A DNA stretch of 64,000 nucleotides from Puccinia triticina (taxonomy: Eukaryota; Basidiomycota; Pucciniomycetes; Pucciniales; Pucciniaceae): the NCBI RefSeq assembly GCF_026914185.1, contig NC_070560.1, forward strand, positions 8,051,501 through 8,115,500. The letters are read 5' to 3'. A program made the position numbers and the translations under genes. Each line of letters starts with the position of its first letter. The first letter of the stretch is position 1. Shown here piece after piece: positions 56,105 to 64,000 of this stretch. The notes beneath the pieces were generated by a model. It searched no databases, was not told where the DNA came from, and saw only the letters and a list, made by a program, of their open reading frames with translations.

Positions 56105-57564
56105 ATTAAAATTCCAAAATGAGAAGAGGTCCCTGAAGGCTCCAAAACAGCAGTCCAAGAGACTTAAAAAAGCAGCATCCACACCAATTCACTAGAGGAA
56201 TCTGATCAGAAATCATCCAATGTAGAGTCTTCCAATGCTGAGTAGAGTCTTCCAATGCTGAACCCAATCTACATCTGGTGGATGATGAGAATTCTCCAGA
56301 CAAGGAGTCCGACTCTGAGTCCAATGCAGTAGATTTGAATCCCAAAATCAAAACAAATGTGAAGAATGTGGAAGAATCAAGCAAAATTGAGAAATCAGAG
56401 GTCAAAAAACCCAAGGAAAAAAAGTTGGATGTTTCACCTGTCAAGAATGTGGAAGAATCGAGCAAAATTGAGCAATCCAAGGTCAAAAAGTCAGATGTTT
56501 CACCCAATGTGCCGTACATATCTCAGATACCCAGTGACCTTTTGGGGTATGTCAAAGGAATTTTTGATCCAAAAGGGGACAGAAATTGCAGTTTCTGGTG
56601 TGTTGCCAAGTGTTGGATTCCTGTCTTTCCACTCATCCCTAAAACCCCTTCACTTTCTCCTCACGCCATCTCTGCCTATTATTCCTCCTCTATGGGCATT
56701 TTTTCAGGTCAAAGATATTCAACACCTATGAATCTCCATCCATTATGGTCTGTCTCTTAATAAGGTCATGTATGCTTTCTTACTATCTTCTAGACCTCAA
56801 TCCCTGATTAGATTAGACTGTCAACTTTCCATATTATCTGCTTATCCTCTTGTGTGTGCACTCTCTGGTGGGGATATTGATGCACCTCTTTACCTGTCAC
56901 GAAGATTTTAGAATTTTCTTATTCACTAACTTTTTTATTCAATATTATTCTCAACCACAAGTTGATGCCATGTACATAGCCTAGTCCTAAGCAATCAACT
57001 CATTGGTTCTCTCCTTCTTTTTCCATGCCCCATCTGAGCCGCATCTGGCATGATTGCCATCCTCGCTGCCCTTTTATCAAGCCTCTGGCGCATGTCTTGT
57101 CATTACTTGTATGAGCTCTGCGGTCAAAAACCTAACACCAAGGCTCTTGGGTACAACAAAGATGGATGGTTTCACGTTAGAAATCAGATAGTCAAAGAGG
57201 TTATTGAAAACAAAAGCTTATACTTACAACTACAGGGCAGCAAGGAAACAATAATCAACAAGATTCTTGCTGGACTCAATGTGAAGACCCTCAAAACCAA
57301 GGACGGCCACCCTAAATGGTTTGAAAAGCTATCCCATGGTCAAGTTGTTTCAGATGCAATTGCACAACCGTTTGTTTTCCTTTCACTTCAAAGTTGCAAC
57401 ACCTACTTTCCCCTGCGACAGGGACCAGACAATTCTCAAGATCCCAACCCAATCTATATGCTCCATGTCAACACTAATCACTGGGTTCTCGTCAACATGG
57501 AGGGTAAGGATGGGGTAAAACCAATACCTCCTCCTGTTTTGGCCACCTGCTTGACCTACGGCTA

Positions 57565-60443
57565 AAGATTGGCTAATTAAGATTCTGAAGGGTCTTGAGC
57601 TCTACAATAAGTGCTATATTTAATAGGTGTATTCCTGTTTATTTTATTTCTTTCTCTTGTTCCTTTCATTCCTCTTTTTATGTGGTTTCATTTTCCTGCT
57701 TCTTGGTCTATTGCCGTGAATCAACAACAAAAAGCTCAAAAAATAAAAATCACAGTGCATTCATGCATGCCAAATTCAGGCACGCCAAAAATTATGTGGT
57801 GTGGAGGTTCATTCAAAACACACATTTTAGTTTGTGTGGCTTTCCATTCACCTCAGAAATCATGCATGACTTGAGACCAGAGGGACATCTTGTTGTCCCG
57901 CAACTGTACATGCCACAAAGATGGTGTGTACAGTTGCCGGAAACCATATTCATTGGAGTGGTAACACTGGCACACCAATATATTTGGCGTGAAATAATCA
58001 TCACACCATTTTCTTAGTGTGCGTGTGGTGGTTTTTTGGTGTGCATAAAGGCTTCCCCAAAAAAAATGCAAGTCAACATGAAGAAAAAATAAAACCAAAA
58101 TTTTACATAGGGGAACAATTAACTGAGCATGCTCAGCAAAAAAATTAAAATGTCCCAAACTGAGCAAAAATCATTGGAGAATGTTTTATGTGGATTTTTT
58201 TTGTGGGCCTGGTGGGCCCAAATTGGGCCTGAACCGGGCCTCCCCCAAATGCACATTGGGTTGGTATCAAAGGAGTTTTACCTTGCGCTGGGAGCTGCTG
58301 GGGCTTTAGATGGGCCCAAAATCTCAACATGGGATCTTGGTGGCCAAGAAGTATCAACCTGGGCCACTGAATAGCCCATGGGCCTTAGAATTCCCAGAAA
58401 GCCCACCATGGGCCACCAAAAGCCCATGAGGGTATCTGTTGGCCCATGGAGATATTTATGGGCCACCAGGAGCCCATTAGCTACGTGGGGGCCCATGGTG
58501 GGCTTTCTGGGAATTCAAAGGCCCATGGGCTATTCAGTGGCCCAGGTTGATACTTATGTTTGGACCAATGATGAATCTGACGGACAAGTACATCAAAATC
58601 ACAATGAAATGTGATACCATTGTGATTCCAACCTTTCTTCACACGGCCTGGCGACTGATGCTTTTCACCAAACACTTTGAAACTTACCTTTATCAAATCA
58701 ACAACCTCATTCAGTAATTCTTTGATGCTTGCCAAAAAGAAATGAGACTATCCCAACCCACCCCAAGCACCACGAATGACTCTCAGGATCAATAAAAGGA
58801 TGGCCTCAACTTGGAACCATTCTGATTTTGATGGCAAAGACTATGACTTCTACCCAACCAACTCAGAAATACATGAGGTTAACACAGAACTGGAATGTTA
58901 CAACAAGGGCAACTTCCCCATGGACAGAGAAGGGAAGTTGAATTGCCTCCTTTTTTGATAAATCCGTGTTAGTTCATTGCTGGCAATTATCTTGCTCAGT
59001 TTCACGGTAAGACTTTCCAGTCCTAGGATCTTTGGCTTGGGATTACCTTGCCTGTGCAGCAAGCTCTGCCACAGTTGAACGGACATTCTTGGCCGAAGCC
59101 AATGTATGTGGGTCTGGGAGGTCGGTTCTGGCAATTTGAATGATTGAAGTACAGTGTATTAGAAGCCACATGTGGCTCAGGGGAGGGTTTAAGATGGGAG
59201 GATAATTTCAAGATTGGTGCCGCTGAAAATAACCCAAAATTTTACAAAAAAAAGTAATTTTTTCTCTCCTTGATATTTTTGCTTGTTTTTCTCATCCTTC
59301 TTGCTATTTTTCTTGGGTATGTATTCCACCTCCCCTCCACTTCCCTCATTCCCTTCCCTCCTTGCTTAAAAATAGTGCGAAAAACAGCGCTAAATTTGGC
59401 ACAAAATTTGGTGCTATAGAGCGGCACCAATAAGTAATGTAGCAGAAAGTGCACACTATTTAGCCGCTAATGTAGCGCACATGCGCTGCGCTACCTCTAA
59501 TTTGTAGCGATTTTGTGCTACTAGTTCTGCGCTAAAGTAGTGCGCTAAACTTATGGGAAAATTTCTCCTCATTTGAATTAACTGAAGCGCAGCGGATTTA
59601 GCGGTAAACATTATCACAGTACTGTGGTGCAGCCAAAAGCCGCTGCAATTCTCTTTTTTCAGTGGCAGCGCTTCACCCTTGGTGAGGATTAGAACATCAG
59701 AAGTTACATGTTTTTATTCTTTTATTCTATTATTTTTCTTACTTATTTTATATTTCCTTCTCTTTATTTGTTAATTTTTTACTACTATTAGGACTTGATA
59801 GTTGCTGCAATAAAGGATTGATCTCAAAATATCACAGACCTTGGATTGGCCAAAGCCGCAGAAAGTATCATATATTCTCCAGTTTCTGGGATTGTGCAGT
59901 TTTGTGTGGATGTTCATCAAAATGTTCACTGAGATTTCTAGTCCAATGTGAAGACTAATTTGTAAGAATTTGGAGTGGCCATGGACACAAGAGTGTGACA
60001 ACAAGTTTGTGGAACTTTAGGAAATAGTTGGTTTATAGATTTTTTGAAGGAGCTTGATTACAATAGCAGTGGAATTTTCAACACACTGGGTTGAGATATC
60101 GTGGCAGAAACACAGAGAAACCACTCAAGTAGTGGCATTTGGCAACTGATCCTGGCAGTTGATTTGAGAAAATTTGGTGTTGGTGGGGTTCTTACTCAGG
60201 AGGACAACAGGAAAGCTTGGTCAATGCTCTACAAGTCAATGAAATTTACAGAGGTTGAATTTTGCTATTCCTAGCCAAAGCTGGAGTTGTGCAGCAGTTG
60301 CAGCATATTTGGTGGGGTGTCTATTTCAAGCTACTAGTCAATGTGGAGATGCTGGTACAGATGATCAATTTCCTGTTACTGCCTAACGTGCCCATGAAGT
60401 GATGGGTTGCGTACCTGCAGCTGTTCTTGTTTTAAGTGGTACA
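57565..60443. other. Gene-free DNA with small inverted repeats
   Basis: Apart from the hairpin at 58350-58554 and AGCGC-rich words at 59380-59670 (related to 9040-9285), I see nothing coding. About 57750-58030 contains diffuse inverted similarity (GGTGTGGAGGTT / TGTGTGGTGG) suggestive of an old foldback element. Confidence 0.4.
58350..58554. repeat. Long hairpin, 65-bp arms
   Basis: 58350-58414 (AGTATCAACCTGGGCCACTG...) and 58490-58554 are inverted copies with one or two mismatches, separated by about 75 bp that repeats GGCCCATGG/GGGCCACCA words. No target duplication was defined. Confidence 0.8.
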
Positions 60444-60455
60444 CTAGAGTTCAGA

Positions 60456-60470
60456 GGCGGCTGCGCCGCC
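60456..60470 (-). terminator. Helitron 3' hairpin (replication terminator)
   Basis: A 6-bp GGCGGC/GCCGCC stem with a 3-nt loop lies 8 nt before the CTAG end on the minus strand. In Helitrons this hairpin marks the end of rolling-circle transfer. It is not a transcription terminator. Confidence 0.75.
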
Positions 60471-60560
60471 TAAATTTTCATTTTATCACTTATTAATTTC
60501 CACTGACTCTAAATTATTATACAAGTATCTCATTTCAGACCACATAATAGTACAAGAAAA

Positions 60561-60897
60561 TTACAAAAATACGGATTTCTTGACAACATTTACAGCCCTA
60601 TCATTTTGACCCTCTGAAAGTTGTACTACTAACAGATTCCCCGCATCAGATACACAAAATAAGCAAACATACAATTGGCCATGGCCAAACACCTGATTAT
60701 GTAAGACCAATGCCACTCATCTCATGCTTTGCCCTTGACATTTATTAATAGTCATGGCAAAAGCTAGAGCAACAGGAAATTGATACCAGTAGAAAGAGAT
60801 TTTAACATATGAATCCCCCTCGTGAAAAAGGGTTATTCGTGGGATTGTGACTTGCTTTACTTGTAGAGGTCCTGTCAAAATTCTACCTTCAAGAGCA
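60561..60897 (-). pseudogene. Helitron helicase, C-terminal fragment
   Basis: The minus-strand frame reads LEGRILTGPLQV, VTIPRITLFHEGD, FPVALAFAMTINKCQGQSM (helicase motif region near the C-terminus of Pif1-like Helitron helicases), then after a frame change VFGHGQLYV and AVNVVKKSVFL with a stop at 60561. The piece directly continues, in frame, the fragment ending at 61909 once the intervening 1-kb insertion and one 5-bp duplication are ignored. Confidence 0.8.
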
Positions 60898-61908
60898 TGT
60901 CAGCGCCCGTCTCTCATGTGACGTGGCGTTGATGGGTTTTTGATTACGAACCGCCGCGGTTAAGTAGCGGAGGTAGGTTTTTTGGGTCACACTATAGCCT
61001 AAAGGCCAGTGGAAAGAAGTCCTACTTGACGCCGTAAGGCGGAGGGACTGGCACCCTTACGTATGTAAGGGGACACGGCAAAAATCAGCCAAGCGCTGTT
61101 GCGTATAAGGAATATATCACTTATCTTCTAGGTTACAGGTGTGATAATAACACCTGTACTCAGGGGAAAGATACACGAAGAGAGAAAGAGCTGTAAAGTA
61201 AAAAAGGTTAGTTAGATTTATTGGAAACCCCACTCACTTATGATTTCAGTAAGGTGAACGGGTTTTTTATGGTAATAATCTTGGGGAAGAATCTCTACAG
61301 GGGAGAAACCTCCCCTTTTATATTACAGGGATCAGCTCCCTCCTTCAAGTCAAGGACCTGAGAGATCCTTAACTCCAAGGAGAGAAGTAATCCACGGAAT
61401 TCAGAAAGGGGATTTACATAAATAAGTATGTAATCTCCCCATTTGTACATATATTGTGCTTAATCAGGATAAATACATAGAGAGATAAGATTATCTCTCT
61501 CTGTATGAACAAATATGTAATCAATGTGAAATAAGGTTAATTAAATACTAAAAAGAGTGTGAAATATGTAGTTAAATACATAATAATAGTACATTGGAAT
61601 AAAAGGTGCATAATTAATGTAATGACAGGGAATTGAACTCTTGACTTTATGTACATGGGTCAATTATTAAAGCAGTCTTTTAACCATTAGGTTATAAGAC
61701 ACACTACGGGCAAATAGGTGTTGTTGCGGCCCGCAGCGTCACCTGACGTTGCATTTGGGGTCGCGGCCGCAGTGACTGCGCCTACTTGCGCAGTCACGCA
61801 GGCTTGCAACGACAGGGTGACGCTGAATCCCGCAGCAACAGCTACATGCCCGTAGTGACATGCACTGTGCATTGTAGACACATGGACTTAGTGTCTCAGT
61901 GTCTGACA
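60898..61908. mobile_element. TG...CA element, probable solo LTR, inserted in the Helitron
   Basis: The segment starts TGTCAGCGCC and ends GTGTCTGACA. GAGCA occurs on both sides (60893-60897, 61909-61913), an exact 5-bp duplication. It is 1011 bp without retrotransposon genes. The TGTCAG/CTGACA ends resemble the solo LTR at 44056-44840. It interrupts the Helitron helicase frame exactly, so it postdates the Helitron. It contains a tRNA-like stretch on the minus strand. Confidence 0.78.
61625..61702 (-). ncRNA. tRNA-like relic
   Basis: On the minus strand TAACCTAATGGTTAAAAGACT (A-box like) is followed about 40 nt later by GAGTTCAATTCCC (B-box like). The acceptor pairing is poor. It is probably a pseudo-tRNA or tRNA-derived repeat inside the 1-kb TG...CA element. 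Confidence 0.3.
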
Positions 61909-62205
61909 GAGCATTTGGCTGAACCTTTAGAAGCATTAACCTTGTGCCATTACATAGGCCTTTGTCAATACTTAGATTCTGCAATAACAAAACTGGACAT
62001 CCTGGTTTGAGCTTGAGGAGGTGGTCCGGACGGGAAACCCATGGAAGTTGATTCTGGCCAAGCCCTCCGGTTGTAAAGTTTCCATAAAATCTTCATTTGG
62101 CCTGTCAACAGAGTTTGATAGCATTTCATCCCCATGGAGAGTGTTAAGCATTTGCCTATTGATGAAATTTGAGTCCTTGTTTAATGGCGTCAAGATACAT
62201 CCCTC
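61909..62205 (-). pseudogene. Helitron helicase fragment (GLCNGTRL region)
   Basis: The frame reads TPLNKDSNFINRQML, DSVDR-like text NSVDRPNEDFMETL and LQPEGLARINF, then a frame change to LLQNLSIDKGLCNGTRLMLL and QPNAL. The order LTP.N..V..lN, SVD, F.nsL.P.GLP, LLrNL....GLCNGTRL is that of Pif1-like Helitron helicases. One frameshift near 61985-62000 and truncation by the MITE side mark it as a relic. Confidence 0.82.
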
Positions 62206-62217
62206 TGCTAGATAATA

Positions 62218-62417
62218 GGGGGTTCACAATAGGATAAAAATAAAACTTTAGAGCCAATTTTAAGGCCTTTATCAACAAAATTTTAAAAATCTGGCAAGAT
62301 GTACAGGACTGGGTGTCTCATGAGAATCAGAGCAACTTCTTCATTTTAAAAAAAATTGTTCATAAAGGCCTTAAAATTAGCTCTAAAGTTTTATCTTTAT
62401 CCTATTGTGAACCCCCC
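62218..62417. mobile_element. 200-bp TA-flanked MITE (GGGGGTTCACAATAGGATAA ends)
   Basis: Inverted arms of about 70 bp start GGGGGTTCACAATAGGATAA and end with its inverse; TA borders both ends (62216-62217, 62418-62419). Arms share AACTTTAGAGC.AATTTTAAGGCCTTTAT. Typical of Tc1/mariner-derived MITEs. Its termini match those of the 2-kb element at 11695-13709. Confidence 0.88.
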
Positions 62418-62850
62418 TAATTGGTGTATGCTCCAACATCTAGTCTTGTCTTTGAATTGATATCTCAAAAGCACCAATACATGCTCCTGCTTGTGCAATC
62501 AACCGGTAGCGCTTACGACTCCAGCCTCACTCCAGGTAGTGCTATTGGTGCTATATTGCTATCTTAGCATAAGCCCCCTAGCCCCAAGCAAACATTTTTC
62601 CTTCAATGAATAGGTACCTTCTACCAGGCCAGAATACATTTGAGATTTGATTACTGCTTGATTTTGTTTGAACCAGTTCAGTCACTTTTGAAAATATTGC
62701 CAGCCATCCTGTACAGTTTTGCGTAAGGTTTGTGAGCATACATGATAGATTGCAGCTTTAAGATGATTTAGCATCCACATGATTCCTTGTGGTCTGATTA
62801 GCACGGGATACTAAAGCACATTCTCTACGGTGCTCCGCTTCCTCCAAACC
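62418..62850. other. Helitron interior remnant, no readable domain
   Basis: Lies between the N-terminal and C-terminal helicase relics where the initiator and most helicase motifs should be; I can read none. Confidence 0.4.
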
Positions 62851-63397
62851 TCATTCCCCGACAACGAAAATCTGAGCAAACGTTTCAGGTTGAATGGGGC
62901 CAATCTGATGGCTGAGACCTCCCTGGATCCTGAAAACTGGAGCGCCAGCAATATTCGCGGCCTGATCACTGAGAGTAAAACCCAGTGACATAAATGAAAC
63001 TGAATTTTTATATGTCCTAATGAATTTTTGGAACGATTTATCATCTACGGGCAAACAGGAGCAACATATCAGCTACATTTTAATATCAGATTACAGGAAT
63101 TACTCTAACTGCAGCATTGCCAGTCAATAACTTCTTCAGAAAATGCGGATACGATGGAGCCGACTCAAATGCGCAGGGGAGCTTTACCTTCCCCTTTTGA
63201 CAACACACGGTGAACTCTCTTCTTTTAGCTTTCGCGTTCGTGACAGCTCTTTCTTCAGGCCAGTGTAACACAGCGCAGTAATCACAGTTCATGGTGCAAT
63301 CTTCAAGCATATGTTCTCCTTCCAGAAGACATTGATCCAATATTGATTGTTCGTTATTTTCAACTGGGTTGGAACAGGCCAGACCAATGTACGCCAT
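62851..63397 (-). pseudogene. Helitron N-terminal Cys-rich region, broken
   Basis: The first frame (63397-63086) contains NCDYCAVLHWPEER and CCQKGKVKLP, the C..C..LHW..E...CC..GK..LP pattern preceding the helitron-like N domain. A second frame (63054-62851) reads SFQKFIRTYKNSVSFMSLGF, PVFRIQGGLSHQIG and FAQIFV, corresponding to the following R.YN...aF.S.G..., FRI.G...HrIG and fAQlYi motifs. A stop or frame break separates the two. Assignment is by motif order. Confidence 0.75.
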
Positions 63398-64000
63398 TGA
63401 AAACGAAAAAAGGAAATGAATATTGATGAGAGAAATAAGTATCAGGGGTTTGAGGATTCAAACCGTACGTTTATCGGAGGTTTAATGAAGAGTTAATCAG
63501 CGGTGTTAACATACGGGCGTAAAATGAGGCCACAATCTTTAGCTACCACAAATGAGGGTTTGTGCTTTCAAACCCGCTGAGCCGCAAATAGAAATGGCGC
63601 GTTTGCGCAAACAAAAAGCAAATGGTTCGGGGCAGTTGCCCCAGGAGCTTCTGTTTGTTAAATTCAGAATCAAAGAGGTACTTAGGCCCTAAGCTTTGGT
63701 CTTTTGTTTAAAAACACAATAAATTTCTAAAGCCGACAATACCTACATTTAACTTCAACATAATTAGCATAATTTCATTCCGGAAGATAAAGAGAGGTAG
63801 ATTTTGATGTGTAAGGAAACACTTGATGCATCTTGCCCATATTTTGGTGCTGTCTTATGTGAGATTACAACCCGCCTTGTTAGCATAAAATGTCAAGCTG
63901 ATGTTAAAGCGTCAAAGCTCAACTCCATGATCCCAGTTGCTATGCAATACTATAGCCAATAGGCAATCCCGGTATTTTTGGTTTTTTTCTTTTGTATCTT
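63398..64000. other. Window end; no gene seen
   Basis: AT-rich with no coding signal. The 5' end of the Helitron could lie here or beyond the window; no convincing 5' TC terminus was found. Confidence 0.4.

Larger units (their letters stand above)
54983..57564 (+). pseudogene. MULE-element tail with OTU-type cysteine protease domain, decayed
   Basis: The left part (54983-55118) reads ...VAIQAPIIKK, GRSSLKKCG, KQDPLAFEIVKAE, resembling the GRPSLKKSG..RDPS.FE motif following MULE transposases. It is interrupted by the CACTA-like element (55119-56104) and continues as LKFQNEKRSLKAPK. From 56278 Lys/Glu/Ser-rich repeats (KNVEESSKIE) precede an OTU-like protease: PSDLLGYVKGIFDPKGDRNC with the candidate Cys at 56587, FWCVAK, then after a gap LGYNKDGWFHVRNQIVKEV, SHGQVVSDAIAQPFVFLS, CNTYFPL and HVNTNHWVLV with the candidate His at 57479. 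Stops and frame changes (for example around 56620-57050) break the reading. Assignment to MULE/OTU elements is by motif memory. Confidence 0.6.
60444..63397 (-). mobile_element. Decayed Helitron with intact 3' terminus, 5' end not found
   Basis: Read on the minus strand, the 3' end is hairpin GGCGGC-GCA-GCCGCC (60456-60470), 8 nt, then CTAG (60447-60444) followed by host T. This is the canonical Helitron terminus (hairpin plus CTRR, inserted between A and T). Upstream on the same strand are, in order, helicase C-terminal pieces (60561-60897; 61909-62205) and an N-terminal Cys-rich piece (62851-63397). The replication-initiator (HUH) and most helicase motifs are absent. A 1-kb TG...CA element and a 200-bp MITE are inserted. 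The 5' TC end was not located and may lie beyond 63400. Confidence 0.8.

Overview
The window is nuclear DNA of a filamentous fungus, most likely a basidiomycete and probably a rust fungus (Pucciniales). The evidence is intron-dense genes with short introns (about 50-136 bp), single-copy eukaryotic genes (HAK potassium transporter, mitochondrial fumarase, Ski2 helicase, ERGIC-53-type lectin), secreted and GPI-type wall proteins, and a very heavy load of degenerate and non-autonomous transposons. The genus is inference; the exon-intron structures are read directly from splice signals and reading-frame continuity. Every spliced model for the eight main genes closes to a whole number of codons.

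Gene-bearing blocks. 338-4197 (-) encodes a 16-exon KUP/HAK potassium transporter with a 5-nt microexon. 6880-7884 (+) encodes a secreted Gly/Pro-rich protein with a GPI-like tail. 14723-17033 (+) encodes fumarate hydratase with a mitochondrial leader and an in-frame second start. 18461-19727 (-) encodes a second Ser/Pro-rich GPI-type wall protein. 21541-22080 (-) is a fragment of a PX-associated (DUF3818-type) gene. 23584-28947 (+) is a 21-exon Ski2-type exosome helicase with one apparent GC-AG intron. 33245-34107 (-) is a sigma-like glutathione S-transferase. 36025-37759 (+) is a type II membrane glycosyltransferase resembling GT43 glucuronosyltransferases. 38354-39226 (-) is a small Tyr-rich secreted protein, a candidate effector. 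40268-42926 (-) is an L-type (ERGIC-53/Emp47) cargo lectin with a 9-nt microexon and a KKxx tail.

Transposon blocks. 9363-13709 holds nested elements: a terminal-inverted-repeat (TIR) element split by a hAT-like element, followed by a TA-flanked element full of palindromic satellite that is itself interrupted by a foldback element. 34726-35227 and 43205-44021 are further copies of the first TIR family. 44056-44840 and 60898-61908 are TG...CA elements with exact 5-bp duplications (solo LTRs). 45318-46214 is a hAT-like element with a perfect 8-bp duplication and a 45-bp palindromic satellite. 49797-51632 is a large inverted-repeat element. 53717-57564 is a MULE/OTU-protease relic interrupted by a tRNA-like insert and by a CACTA-like element with an exact 3-bp duplication. 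60444-63397 (-) is a decayed Helitron with a readable 3' terminus (hairpin plus CTAG) carrying a solo LTR and a 200-bp TA-flanked MITE.

Functionally the intact genes are a mixture of housekeeping (K+ uptake, TCA cycle, RNA decay, early secretory traffic, detoxification) and cell-surface or secreted products. No operon-like linkage or classical gene cluster is apparent. The most unusual content is the set of palindromic satellites with GATGACC/GGTCATC cores carried inside several unrelated non-autonomous elements, and the precise nested insertions that give a relative chronology.
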